This document shows, piece after piece, positions 44,062-53,537 of a stretch of 64,000 nucleotides of DNA; positions within the stretch are counted from its first letter, which is position 1, and each line of letters starts with the position of its first letter. The notes beneath the pieces were generated by a model that made no database searches, was not told the DNA's origin, and worked only from the letters and a program-made list of their open reading frames with translations. The stretch covers positions 110,387 to 174,386 of the forward strand of contig JAJDWA010000072.1 of assembly GCA_022825825.1 (NCBI GenBank). The letters run 5' to 3'. A program made the translations under genes and the position numbers. Source of the stretch: Candidatus Poribacteria bacterium (GTDB lineage: Bacteria > Poribacteria > WGA-4E > WGA-3G).

Positions 44062-47000
44062 TCACTTAATTATAGCAATCTTTCCAACTTTTTTCTGTGC
44101 TTCAAATTCCAGTATATAAATGTATATACCGGTAGCTATATCACCGATGCTTCCGTTTGTCAACCACCACTGTTTACTGTTGCCATCGCTTTCGGTAACG
44201 TTCAAGTTCTCAAGCAGTTCACCTTTCGGTGTGAAAAGCTGAATGCGCGTTCCTACAGGCACTTTATCAAAGGTGACCGCGCCTTTGTCTGATACGTTTG
44301 GACGAACAGGGTTTGGATATACGCGTAACTGTGTAAAATCTTTTACTTCTGTTTCAGCAGCACGCTGCTGAACCTCAACTAAGTTAGTAGCAGCCCTAAT
44401 CGGGTTTTCATCAATATCAGTTACATTGGACACAGCAATCTCATATTGGTTTGTTGAAACAGCGATTAACGACTGCAGATCATCTGTATCAAAGGCTAAG
44501 ATCGCGCGTGTTCCCATTCTGTCACGAATAGCGGACATTGGTCTTACCCCCCCCAATTGTTTGGGTTGACGCAAGAGATACCTTCGTTCATCACTAATTG
44601 TAGAATTCATCTGCCGATCAAAAGTGACAATTATCCAGTTCGGAGGCTGATAGGTAGCACTGATTATTTTAGGTGCAAGGCGCGGTGTTGCAGAGATTGC
44701 CTTTGTTCGTTTTGTCTCTATTCCTGTTTCTCCCTTGGCAGTAATAGCATACCAATAAGTTGTCCCTGTCTCGATCATTCTATCTAAAAATCTGGGTAAG
44801 GTAAGATTTTGAGCAATTGCCTCAAACTTACTATCGGCAGGTGCTTCACTTTTTTCACCGATTGCACGATAGATAGTAAAAACGGTTGGTCCTTGCGTTT
44901 CTTCTGCAGTTTTCCACGTAACCTGAACGACCTTTGCTGTCAAAGGCGTCGCGGAAACGTCCCATGGTGTGAGAATATCAACAGAATTACTGTCCATTGC
45001 AAAATCAGATTCAATAAAACTTAGCCCTTCTTCAGAATTAACATAAAGTTCGTAGAATCCGTTTTTATTGAGATCAGCGGTGAAGAGAGTAGGTGTTTCA
45101 GTGACTTTTTGATGAAATGTCGGTATAAATGTTGTTCCGTTCCATTTCATCACATAGAGGTTTGGCTGTGTAATGATGACAAGTTCGTTGTCCCCATCTC
45201 CATCTAATTCAGCTATAGCGAGACTGTTTCCACGTAGTCGATACGGCGCAATAGCCTGTTCCCAAAGCTGCACATATTTGCCAGATGTATACGTAAAAAC
45301 AAGAAACTTCCAGATAGGCGAGGCAGAAGGCACATCAGGCGGTGAAACAGTGCCGCCAATCACTATTTCCGGTTTACCATCTCTGGTTAAGTCCCCAGAA
45401 CTCAATTGTCTAACATCATCTATCTCAAGTTGAGTTCGCCACTGTAAGCGGAAAGTATTGTTTGCGATAGCGGAATAGATGAACAATTCCCCTTCACTAT
45501 CACCAACAATTAATTCATCGTTCCCATCAACATTGAAGTCGTCAATTGCTAAGTGCTTCGCAAAAACATTTTTCCCTTCCGTTTGATTAGCTAACTCACC
45601 GATTCTGTCGTACAGATTATTCGCTTTGTTCTCAAAGATAAGAATGCGGTGGTTATTGTTATCGACTCCAATAATTTCCTTTTTTCCATCACCATCAAGG
45701 TCAGCGATTTTTCCACCCGAAATAAACGGCGTCTCCCAAATGATTTGTGTAGGATAACCGTTTGGTGTAAGACTCTCTATCAGAAATGTTTGATTTTTGT
45801 CATTAACCAGTATTTCCAGCAAACCGTCTTTATCTGTGTCATCTACTGTCCACGGTTTAAGCGCTTCCAAATCTACACCTTGATCTGAAATTTCAAGAGA
45901 ATCAGTATCAAAGAGGCTGTGCGCTATCTGATACTTGCCTGTTGGTGAACGTTCGTAAATAGCGATGCTACCGGAGGCAGTCAGTTCACTCTCAGAGACA
46001 TCTGAAAGTGGTACACCAACGAGTTCAGGTAATCCATCTTTATCAAAGTCAGTAGATACATTTGCTATGTGGAGTGTGGACATACCAAGATCAGTTTCAA
46101 CGAACCCGTTTGATGATATAGAACTGCCAACAACGTCGATTGTGTAGTATTTCCCATTGTTGTCATCAACTGTTTTTAGTCCGACAGTGTTCAGCGCTGC
46201 AATGTAAAACTGATATTGCCCTGTTTCCAATCTCAGAGAAAATAAGTGTTCTTTTGCGAGCCCTCTTTCTTCAATAGGAGCAAAAGGCGTAATTTGACCA
46301 CTGCGTCGAAAATAAAAGGTGTCTCGAGTTACATCGTCTGTAGCCCATGTGAAAATCGTGGTAGGTTTGTCTCCGTATAACGTTTCAGTTGCCGTAATAG
46401 AGAAAATTTTGGGTGGCGTGCGGTCCACGGTTAACACAACTTGGTCGTGTGTTTGGCTACCGTCTCTTCCCGTGACAACGAGGCGGACAGTGTAAACGTC
46501 CTCTGGTATATCAGTCGTATCCCATACGGTTAACAGTTCGGCTACTTTTTGGGTTGATATAGGTTCGGTAAACGGAACATAAGTTGTAGGGGTAGTAGAA
46601 CTCCCATAAAACAGCTGCCACGATTTAAACTTATATCCTTTTGCAGTGCCGATAAATGTAATTGAAGTTGATCCACCACTATTTGTTTGCGGTGCATGAA
46701 TTCGTGCTTGTAAGACACCGCTCGCTAACAATGCTCGTTCAGCATTGAGAGTTCCCGCACCGACAAGCTTCGGGTCAGGTTTATCACTATCTTTTTCTAA
46801 AACCACATCAGCAGTGCTGATGAGTATTTGTCGCACCTCTTCGTGGGTGAGGTTAGGTCGTTTTGATAGCATTAATGCTGCAACGCCAGCGACATGCGGC
46901 GCTGCCATAGAAGTACCGGTAAGAATACGATAATCGTTGTCGATTTGTGTGCTAAGAATAGCATTACCGGGTGCCCCTATATCAACAGATGCCCCGAAAT

Positions 47001-48090
47001 TGGATTTGTAGTAACGTTGTTTGTGTTGGTTCGTTGATGCCACGGAGATGACTTTTCGGTATCCGGCAGGAAAAATACTGTCTGCTTCATTTGAATTGCC
47101 CGCTGCACCAATTAATACAACACCACGCGCATAAGCATAATCAATAGCGTCTTGGATAACAAAAGAGTGTTGTGAGCTACCCCAACTCATATTGATAATG
47201 CTTGCACCGTTATCCGCGGCATAGACAATTGCCGCGGCGGAGTCATCATCCTGCATACGCGAACCGCCACCGAGTGAAAGTCCAGCGCGCACCGCCATCA
47301 GCGGACAATTCCATGCTACACCGGCAATGCCAATACCGTTATTTGGCATTGCACCCGCTATGCCAGCGACATGTGTGCCGTGTCCCGATTCATCAATCGG
47401 TTCGTTATCACCCTCTATGAAATCACCTTCTGCTTGTAAGTTGGGAGCATCGGTAAAATCCCATCCGTGCATATCATCAATGTAGCCATTTCCATCATCA
47501 TCTAATCCGTTATCGGGAATTTCACCTGGATTTACCCATATTTTAGAGGTGAGATCATCATGTCTATAGTCAATGCCAGAATCGATGATAGCGATAACCA
47601 CATCCCGGTTACCTTTCTCAATTGCCCATGCTTGTGGCAAATTTATCAGCGGCAAACTCCACTGTTCCGAGTATTTTGGGTCGTTGGTAACAATTTCATC
47701 TGCTAAAGTTGGACGTAAATAGTTATACGCGACCGCTTCAATGAGGTTGCTCTCCTCAAATGCTGCTTTGAGTGCTGAAATATCTGCGGTTGATGAAAAT
47801 CGTAAGAGATAGGTACGCTTGAGTTTAGCGTTGTGTTTTGAAAAGCGTGTGACAGAAGGAAAGATAGATTTCAGAGATTCCACACCGTGCTTTGCATACA
47901 AGGCTGCTATCGGTGATTTGGCTTGCAGTCGCTGTAATTCGGCTAATGCTTCTGGTGTCAGGCGAATTAATAATTCACCTGGGGTAATTTCAGGTGGGGT
48001 AGCATTCCCAACAGTAGTCCAGTAACTGATTATTCCGATAATCAAAAGGACAATAAGGGATATATTTTTTGAAGGTGCCTGCTGATTCAT
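44062..48090 (-). CDS. Large secreted subtilisin-like protease with FG-GAP repeats
   Basis: A 1342-residue S8 peptidase. After a signal peptide and an inhibitor-like pro-region comes the catalytic domain: Asp in VVIAIIDSGIDYRHDDL (about 171), His in SGHGTHVAGIAG (about 235) and Ser in GTSMAAPHVAG (about 395). Then there is a fibronectin-like region (about 460-650), FG-GAP/VCBS calcium-type repeats (KIADLDGDGKKEIIGVD and LAIAELDGDGDNELVIITQ), a second fibronectin domain and a C-terminal FlgD-like/type IX-like tail (LRVYPNPVRPN .. GIYIYILEF). It starts 6 bases after the preceding gene, so the pair forms an operon. Confidence 0.92.
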   Translation of the reverse strand: MNQQAPSKNISLIVLLIIGIISYWTTVGNATPPEITPGELLIRLTPEALAELQRLQAKSPIAALYAKHGVESLKSIFPSVTRFSKHNAKLKRTYLLRFSSTADISALKAAFEESNLIEAVAYNYLRPTLADEIVTNDPKYSEQWSLPLINLPQAWAIEKGNRDVVIAIIDSGIDYRHDDLTSKIWVNPGEIPDNGLDDDGNGYIDDMHGWDFTDAPNLQAEGDFIEGDNEPIDESGHGTHVAGIAGAMPNNGIGIAGVAWNCPLMAVRAGLSLGGGSRMQDDDSAAAIVYAADNGASIINMSWGSSQHSFVIQDAIDYAYARGVVLIGAAGNSNEADSIFPAGYRKVISVASTNQHKQRYYKSNFGASVDIGAPGNAILSTQIDNDYRILTGTSMAAPHVAGVAALMLSKRPNLTHEEVRQILISTADVVLEKDSDKPDPKLVGAGTLNAERALLASGVLQARIHAPQTNSGGSTSITFIGTAKGYKFKSWQLFYGSSTTPTTYVPFTEPISTQKVAELLTVWDTTDIPEDVYTVRLVVTGRDGSQTHDQVVLTVDRTPPKIFSITATETLYGDKPTTIFTWATDDVTRDTFYFRRSGQITPFAPIEERGLAKEHLFSLRLETGQYQFYIAALNTVGLKTVDDNNGKYYTIDVVGSSISSNGFVETDLGMSTLHIANVSTDFDKDGLPELVGVPLSDVSESELTASGSIAIYERSPTGKYQIAHSLFDTDSLEISDQGVDLEALKPWTVDDTDKDGLLEILVNDKNQTFLIESLTPNGYPTQIIWETPFISGGKIADLDGDGKKEIIGVDNNNHRILIFENKANNLYDRIGELANQTEGKNVFAKHLAIDDFNVDGNDELIVGDSEGELFIYSAIANNTFRLQWRTQLEIDDVRQLSSGDLTRDGKPEIVIGGTVSPPDVPSASPIWKFLVFTYTSGKYVQLWEQAIAPYRLRGNSLAIAELDGDGDNELVIITQPNLYVMKWNGTTFIPTFHQKVTETPTLFTADLNKNGFYELYVNSEEGLSFIESDFAMDSNSVDILTPWDVSATPLTAKVVQVTWKTAEETQGPTVFTIYRAIGEKSEAPADSKFEAIAQNLTLPRFLDRMIETGTTYWYAITAKGETGIETKRTKAISATPRLAPKIISATYQPPNWIIVTFDRQMNSTISDERRYLLRQPKQLGGVRPMSAIRDRMGTRAILAFDTDDLQSLIAVSTNQYEIAVSNVTDIDENPIRAATNLVEVQQRAAETEVKDFTQLRVYPNPVRPNVSDKGAVTFDKVPVGTRIQLFTPKGELLENLNVTESDGNSKQWWLTNGSIGDIATGIYIYILEFEAQKKVGKIAIIK

Positions 48091-48096
48091 ACAATG

Positions 48097-49044
48097 CTAA
48101 TCCAGAAGTTCAAGTTCACCTGTCTCGGGTTCACCTTTCAAAACATCTACAACTTTTCCGGTTTTGTCATCAATAATAGCGATAGCGAGATTGCCCCAGC
48201 CGTGGTTATAGAAACTGACTGTCCAAGCAAATCCCTGAAACCACGCATACTCACGAACCCCTTTTTGATCTGCCAATGCAGCTTTGATGCGCGAGTTAGA
48301 TTTTGCTATGTGAAGGATTTGATCTGCTTTTTTCAATGGTGTTATTTGCGGTTTAGGTTTCTGAAGTTTTATCTGCTTACCAATGTATATTTCAGTTGGC
48401 AGTGCCTTCGGAGATTGCTTTGCAAGCGTCCGAAGTAGGGTGGCATGTCGGAGATATGCGTCTCGAAGCTGTTCATAGTTTTTCAATCCGTATTTTATTG
48501 GAATCTTCTCATACTGTGCTGCGCACATTTCTGCTGCGTCTGCTTCAAGATAGAGGATTTTTGCATAATCTTTTTTTTGTTCGACACGTTCCTGTTGTTC
48601 TGCGAAAAAAGTAGCATAGATGCCAAAGCTGTAAAACCTATCTGGATAGTGTGGCAACCACATGGTAATGAATTTGGCAATTTTTTTGCGCTCTGCTTGT
48701 AAAGCAGCCTCTGTAGTTTTAGATTTTTTCCACGCCGCTTTGGCCCGTTTGAGATGAAATTGGCGTTGTTCTTGAATTTCGAGTGCTTCCGTTTGTGTTC
48801 GCTCTACCCACTTCTTATGTCCATGCCGTTTATAGTAATTAAGACTGATCTCATTCATCGGCACAGAAATCAGAGTGAGGCATTCTGCTGCAGCTTCGTG
48901 CCAGAGAGCAAGTCTACCAAAATCACCGCGCTGTTCGGACATTTTGATGAAGATGTTGGCATTCGCTGTGCCTTCAAAGATAGCATGGCACGGTTTGGCA
49001 AGTAGAAGCAAAACAGGAAATAAAAGAAGTGCGACATATCTCAT
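48097..49044 (-). CDS. Secreted helical protein of unknown function
   Basis: A 315-residue protein with a signal peptide (ending PCHA, about residue 22). A long Lys/Glu-rich helical middle follows, which may be coiled coil. The C-terminal part (FAWTVSFYNHG .. IAIIDDKTGKVVDVLKG) looks like a single PepSY-like strand pair. The family is not recognised. It lies just upstream of the subtilase gene in the same operon, so it may be a chaperone, inhibitor or partner for that protease. The latter is inference. Confidence 0.65.
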   Translation of the reverse strand: MRYVALLLFPVLLLLAKPCHAIFEGTANANIFIKMSEQRGDFGRLALWHEAAAECLTLISVPMNEISLNYYKRHGHKKWVERTQTEALEIQEQRQFHLKRAKAAWKKSKTTEAALQAERKKIAKFITMWLPHYPDRFYSFGIYATFFAEQQERVEQKKDYAKILYLEADAAEMCAAQYEKIPIKYGLKNYEQLRDAYLRHATLLRTLAKQSPKALPTEIYIGKQIKLQKPKPQITPLKKADQILHIAKSNSRIKAALADQKGVREYAWFQGFAWTVSFYNHGWGNLAIAIIDDKTGKVVDVLKGEPETGELELLD

Positions 49045-49112
49045 TATTGGTGCTACCTTCAGCTTATTTGGAATTATGGTAAATTTTAGAATTACTTAGA
49101 CACGCTGCGCCA

Positions 49113-49138
49113 GCGAGGTTAGAAACCTCGCCTACCGT
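49113..49138. repeat. GGTAGGCGAGG element supplying a stop codon (minus strand)
   Basis: GCGAGGTT-AGA-AACCTCGC (49113-49131) plus CCTACCG. On the minus strand it reads CGGTAGGCGAGG, and its TAG (49132-49134) is the stop of the aldose epimerase gene. This parallels 2093-2118. Confidence 0.75.
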
Positions 49139-50154
49139 CGACTTTCAATAGAATCATATAGTGGTAGAATACGAACGGTTGCTGAAAATGTTTCTTGTGG
49201 TGACAACACAATCACACCTGCGGGTATACCTTTTGCTTCTAAGTTTATGGCATCTGTCGGGCAGGTATACGGTTCAAAACAGATAGCATTTCGCTCTGGT
49301 GGTGTATAGACAACCAATTCCCTAAATTGTGCATCTGATTCCATAATCATGCCGTGTCCAGTATCACGATTTTCAATAATGCACCGACTTACACCATCAA
49401 CCAATAGAACGTCTGTGAAAACATGGTCAAGTTTCAGTTCTGCAAAGGGTTGTCCGTTGCGTAAATCAAGCGTTCCTGCGACACTCTTCTGTTCGCCAGT
49501 CGGAACAAGAACATCGTCCAATTCCCAATATTTGTTGGCAGGAACGGTAATCACTGCTTTTGACGCATCTGCTGTTCCAGTTAGGTTTGTGCTAAAATAG
49601 GGGTGAATGCCAAATCCCATCGGCATATTTCCATCGCCCGTGTTTTGGATAGAAATCGCCATCGTTAACACAGCATCTTTGAGTATATAGGTAATTTCAA
49701 TTTTGAATGGAAAAGGGTATTGGCGACTGACATCAGGATACTCTTCAGAATTTAGTGAGCATACTAATGTTGCACCGTTTTCACTCGCCTCATGTCTGTC
49801 AACTTGGTATGGACGGTTCAACAGCAGACCGTGGATAGTGGTTGGGGATTCAGGTTCTTTGTCAAACTGATAGGTTTTTCCCTCAAATTCCCATTTTCCG
49901 TTCCGAATTCGGTTAGGGAATGGGAAAAGGATCGGATTGCCAAAAGCAGTCGGGCGTTGTTTCAGCGTTTCCAAATCAGGTGGTTCATCTATTAAGTTAA
50001 GCCAATTTTTCCCATCGGAGACCCTGAACGCGTAGCAGTTATTTCCGAGTGCGGGGACAATCTCAGCAATCGCTTTTCCATTTTGTTCTATGGCGTAGAC
50101 ATCAAAACCGTGAGAATCCCACGCTTTGCCAACTGAATACGAAGTTTGCGCCAT
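49132..50154 (-). CDS. Aldose 1-epimerase family protein
   Basis: A protein of about 340 residues with the galactose mutarotase fold. FPFPNRIRNGKWEFEGKTYQ, TIHGLLLNRPY (His near 105), MPMGFGIHPYF (second His) and FEPYTCPTDAIN (catalytic Glu region) match the family. It interconverts sugar anomers. I chose the ATG at 50154, which follows AAAGGA. The frame is open to 50253, and that extension holds a strong hydrophobic stretch (IITICVFLLLLIIF), so a membrane-anchored or exported form cannot be excluded. The TAG stop lies in a repeat element. Confidence 0.83.
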   Translation of the reverse strand: MAQTSYSVGKAWDSHGFDVYAIEQNGKAIAEIVPALGNNCYAFRVSDGKNWLNLIDEPPDLETLKQRPTAFGNPILFPFPNRIRNGKWEFEGKTYQFDKEPESPTTIHGLLLNRPYQVDRHEASENGATLVCSLNSEEYPDVSRQYPFPFKIEITYILKDAVLTMAISIQNTGDGNMPMGFGIHPYFSTNLTGTADASKAVITVPANKYWELDDVLVPTGEQKSVAGTLDLRNGQPFAELKLDHVFTDVLLVDGVSRCIIENRDTGHGMIMESDAQFRELVVYTPPERNAICFEPYTCPTDAINLEAKGIPAGVIVLSPQETFSATVRILPLYDSIESRR

Positions 50155-50265
50155 TGTTTTTCCTTTATCAGTGTTTTCAAATATTATTAAAAGTAAAAGA
50201 AAGACACAAATTGTTATAATTCTAAGCGGTTTAGAATACATAAAAACGCGCATTTCTCAACAATA

Positions 50266-50292
50266 CGGAGCGGTTAGAAACCGCTCCTACCG
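50266..50292. repeat. GGAGCGGTT palindromic element
   Basis: GGAGCGGTT-AGA-AACCGCTCC (50267-50287) followed by TACCG, between the ThuA-like gene and the aldose epimerase gene. It is another member of the short GGTAGG-type family. Confidence 0.65.
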
Positions 50293-50300
50293 TGGATATT

Positions 50301-50915
50301 CTATTGTTTGGCGCACCATTCAATGCCGCGCCGCAGCACCTCTCGGAAGTTCGGATTAGAATAGGTAACATTGTCGTGCCCGCTCTGGAGACAGAAAATA
50401 CGGGATTTTCCATATTCACGCGCCCACCCTAACACTTTCATACTATTTGGATGGTCAACGGTTAAAAGGATAGTGCTATCTTCACCTGCGGATTTCATCG
50501 TATAGGTTTCGTCACCCATTTCCCAATCCGTAAGTCCTTCAGTAATCGGATGGTTAGGGTCAGTGACTTGCACCTGCAATGTTTGCTTCGGAAAGTAACC
50601 GAAATCAGCACGACTGTCAATCCCGCACATATCAGAATATACATCCCACTCTGGAAATGCAAGGATAGCGTGATGCAGGATGACTAATCCCTGTCCACGT
50701 TCGGTGAGCCCTAAAATGGTTTTCGCCTGTTCTTCTGTCGGGTACGGACGGTGAAAGTTGTAAAAGACGACGGTATCATAATCTTTTTGGCCAGGGTCGT
50801 CGACAAAGACATCCAGGTCTTCTCGAACAAACGCAATGTCTTCCATGCTTTGAAAGACTGCGTCAAAATCTTTTTCGCGAAATCCATGTTCTCCCGTTAC
50901 GACTGCGATTCTCAT
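50301..50915 (-). CDS. ThuA-like (trehalose utilisation) domain protein
   Basis: A 204-residue protein of the ThuA/GATase1-like fold: MRIAVVTGEHGFREKDF at the start, GQGLVILHHAILAFPEW and PNHPITEGL in the middle and SRIFCLQSGHDNVTYSNPNF near the end. Members accompany sugar-degradation genes. I use ATG 50915; the TTG at 50939 would overlap the spacing to the previous gene. GGGAG lies upstream. It follows a serine hydrolase gene by 16 bases on the same strand. Confidence 0.8.
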   Translation of the reverse strand: MRIAVVTGEHGFREKDFDAVFQSMEDIAFVREDLDVFVDDPGQKDYDTVVFYNFHRPYPTEEQAKTILGLTERGQGLVILHHAILAFPEWDVYSDMCGIDSRADFGYFPKQTLQVQVTDPNHPITEGLTDWEMGDETYTMKSAGEDSTILLTVDHPNSMKVLGWAREYGKSRIFCLQSGHDNVTYSNPNFREVLRRGIEWCAKQ

Positions 50916-50931
50916 AGATGTATTATTCTCC

Positions 50932-52104
50932 CTAATCAATAATAGCCTGATAGGTTAGTACTCGGAATTGAGGGTGGAACGGTGCATCACCGATTAATTG
51001 CGTCATCAAAATACCGATCAATTCTTCCACTGGATCAATCCAAAACGTAGTGCTTGCCAAACCACCCCAACTGTAAGTGCCTAATGAACCGAGACTATGG
51101 GTTTCAGCAACATTAGTAACAACAGCAAATCCTAACCCGAAACCGCTTCCAGTTCTCCACAAAGGTTGCCAATCTTCAGAGATGTGATTCATTGTAATGA
51201 GTTCCACCGTTTTTCTGCCGAGTAAGCGAACACCGTCTAATTCTCCTTCATTGAGCATCATCTGACAAAAACGGAGATAATCTGCAGCGGTTGACTGCAA
51301 CCCCGCACCGCCCGAATGGAAAAAACTAAGTGGTCCACTTGAAACAGGCGCATTCTGCAGTACCTGAATACCGCCATCTTCTGTGGGTTCATATAACGTA
51401 GCATATCTGTCAGCCTTTTCTCCTGGAACAGAGAAGTCTGTATCTACCATGTCCAAAGGTTCAAAAATACGCTTCTTCAGAAACTCAGCAAACGGCATTC
51501 CTGAAACGACTTCCACAAGATAACCGAGAACATCAGTAGACATGCCGTAATTCCACGCGTCGCCTGGGTGGTGTAAAAGCGGGATACTACCGAGTTCTTG
51601 TGCCATGTGTGAGAGGTCCCCACCGTAAAAGTCTGCTGCTCTATATCGATCATTAATCGGGTGTATCCAGTCGCCACCATAGATAAGTCCCGCGGTATGC
51701 GTGAGTAGATGTTTGACCGTCACCTCTCGTTCCGCATCAACAATAGCATCGCCATGATTCGCGTAAACCTTCATATCTTTGAAGGCAGGGATAAATTCAG
51801 ATACGGGTGTATTGAGTTGAAAATGTCCCTCCTCATAAAGCATCATCACGGCAACGCTGGTAATCGGTTTTGTCATTGAATAGATACGGAAGATGGTCCC
51901 AAATTCTATAGGTGTAGAACTCGCTACATCCTGCAAGCCGAATTTTTCAAAGTGGACAAGCCTACCTTCACGCGCGATCATCGTTAATGCGCCAGGTATT
52001 TTCCCATTGTCTACCCAGCGTTGCATGACTGGGGCAATCCGTTGCAACCGCGCTGCAGACATGCCAACCTCTTCCGGCACCGCGCGCGGAATTCCATAGT
52101 CCAT
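50932..52104 (-). CDS. Class C beta-lactamase-fold serine hydrolase
   Basis: A 390-residue esterase or penicillin-binding-like hydrolase. The nucleophile motif is YSMTKPI (SxxK, about 76) and the second motif WNYGMSTDVLGYLVE (YxN-like Tyr, about 180). The C-terminal GGLASTTFWIDP aligns to the HxG/KTG-like region. No signal peptide is seen, unlike its two neighbours, so it may be cytoplasmic. AAGGAG precedes the ATG. It is one of three tandem paralogues. Confidence 0.88.
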   Translation of the reverse strand: MDYGIPRAVPEEVGMSAARLQRIAPVMQRWVDNGKIPGALTMIAREGRLVHFEKFGLQDVASSTPIEFGTIFRIYSMTKPITSVAVMMLYEEGHFQLNTPVSEFIPAFKDMKVYANHGDAIVDAEREVTVKHLLTHTAGLIYGGDWIHPINDRYRAADFYGGDLSHMAQELGSIPLLHHPGDAWNYGMSTDVLGYLVEVVSGMPFAEFLKKRIFEPLDMVDTDFSVPGEKADRYATLYEPTEDGGIQVLQNAPVSSGPLSFFHSGGAGLQSTAADYLRFCQMMLNEGELDGVRLLGRKTVELITMNHISEDWQPLWRTGSGFGLGFAVVTNVAETHSLGSLGTYSWGGLASTTFWIDPVEELIGILMTQLIGDAPFHPQFRVLTYQAIID

Positions 52105-52185
52105 AAGTCTGTTTCTCCTTAGTTAATCATTCAAGTTGTCCGTAATAGGTTTGATGGCAACATGGATCTGTTATTGCTGATTAAA

Positions 52186-53415
52186 CTACTGCTCTGCGTC
52201 ATCAAGTAAAGCCTGATATACGAGCTTCCTGAAATCTCCGTGCAAAGAAGAATATGGGTTGTTAAGAAGCTGCGTCATCAGAATCCCGATGAGTTCTTTT
52301 TCTGGGTCAATCCAAAAAGTAGTGGCAGCTGCACCGCCCCAACTGTATGCCCCTGTAGACCGTTTACCCTTATCGCCATCTTTTTGGGTTACAACATGAA
52401 ATCCGAGTCCAAAAGCGCCATCTTTACCATATTGATGATGTGGGTAACGCATGAGTTCAACGGTTTCGGATTTTAAAATGCGCACTCCATCCAATTCACC
52501 GCCATTGAGTAACATCTGACAGAAACGGAGATAATCCGCAGCTGTAGAAACAAGTCCGCCACCCCCAGACGGAAAGAAAGAGACATCATCGTTTGCAAGC
52601 GGCGCGTTTCTCGCAAGTTTAAGTCCACCTTCTTCTGTAGGTCTATACAACGCTGCAAATCGATCTACTTTTTCCTTCGGTACTGAAAATGCAGTATCTA
52701 CCATGCCGAGTGGTTTGAAAATCTTTGTTTGCAAAAAAGTTTCAAATGGCATTTCAGAAATTACCTCTACAAGATACCCCAAGACATCCGTAGAAACACC
52801 ATAGGTCCATCCTGCCCCGGGTTCGTGAACGAGCGGGATATCTCCCAATTTTTCTGCCATTTCAGCTAAACCTGAACCAGGTTTAAAAATTTTCAGTTCA
52901 CCATAGAGTTTAGCAATAGGTTTGCCACCCCACCCGTAAGTCAATCCTGAAGTATGAGTGAGGAGATGTTGAACTGTCATCTTATTTTTTGCGTCATGGG
53001 TTTCTGTCTGTTCTTTGTTGAATACCTTCATATCTTTAAAGGCAGGTATATACATTTCAACAGGATCATCAAGTTTCAAACGCCCTTCATCGTAGAGGAC
53101 CATCACCGCAACGCTGGTAATCGGTTTTGACATTGAGTAGATGCGAAATATCGTCCCCGCTTCGACCGGTTTTTTATTTTCAACATCTCGCATACCGATG
53201 GTCTCAAAATGTGCAATTTTCCCTTTCCTTGCGATGACAGTAAGGAATCCTGGTGTTTGTCCTTTGTCCACATACTCCTGCAGCGCAGGCGCGATCTCTT
53301 TAAGTCGTTCAGTAGAAACACCAACATCCTCTGGCTCAGCTATCGGAAGTCCTTGCCCGAATGCAAGTGCAGTGGTCCAAAATAGTAGTAAAAATAAGCA
53401 AGTTAATCGTTTCAA
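52186..53415 (-). CDS. Exported class C beta-lactamase-fold serine hydrolase
   Basis: A protein of about 409 residues. Signal peptide LTCLFLLLFWTTALAFGQG, then EDVGVSTERLKEIAPALQEY, YSMSKPI (SxxK) and WTYGVSTDVLGYLVE, with GGAAATTFWIDPEKELIGIL at the end. The start is probably TTG at 53415, because AAGGAG lies 6 bases upstream and the signal peptide begins right there; the ATG at 53448 has no site. It is closely related to the frameshifted gene next to it. Confidence 0.85.
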   Translation of the reverse strand: MKRLTCLFLLLFWTTALAFGQGLPIAEPEDVGVSTERLKEIAPALQEYVDKGQTPGFLTVIARKGKIAHFETIGMRDVENKKPVEAGTIFRIYSMSKPITSVAVMVLYDEGRLKLDDPVEMYIPAFKDMKVFNKEQTETHDAKNKMTVQHLLTHTSGLTYGWGGKPIAKLYGELKIFKPGSGLAEMAEKLGDIPLVHEPGAGWTYGVSTDVLGYLVEVISEMPFETFLQTKIFKPLGMVDTAFSVPKEKVDRFAALYRPTEEGGLKLARNAPLANDDVSFFPSGGGGLVSTAADYLRFCQMLLNGGELDGVRILKSETVELMRYPHHQYGKDGAFGLGFHVVTQKDGDKGKRSTGAYSWGGAAATTFWIDPEKELIGILMTQLLNNPYSSLHGDFRKLVYQALLDDAEQ

Positions 53416-53537
53416 TCTATTCTCCTTTTTTAGTGTGATATAAAACATATCAACATTTGGTGGAAAGCGTGCTAATCAATCGAGTATCGTTAATTATAGT
53501 TTTCAAATTAGGGCTGTTTTTGTCCCTGATTACGTTA

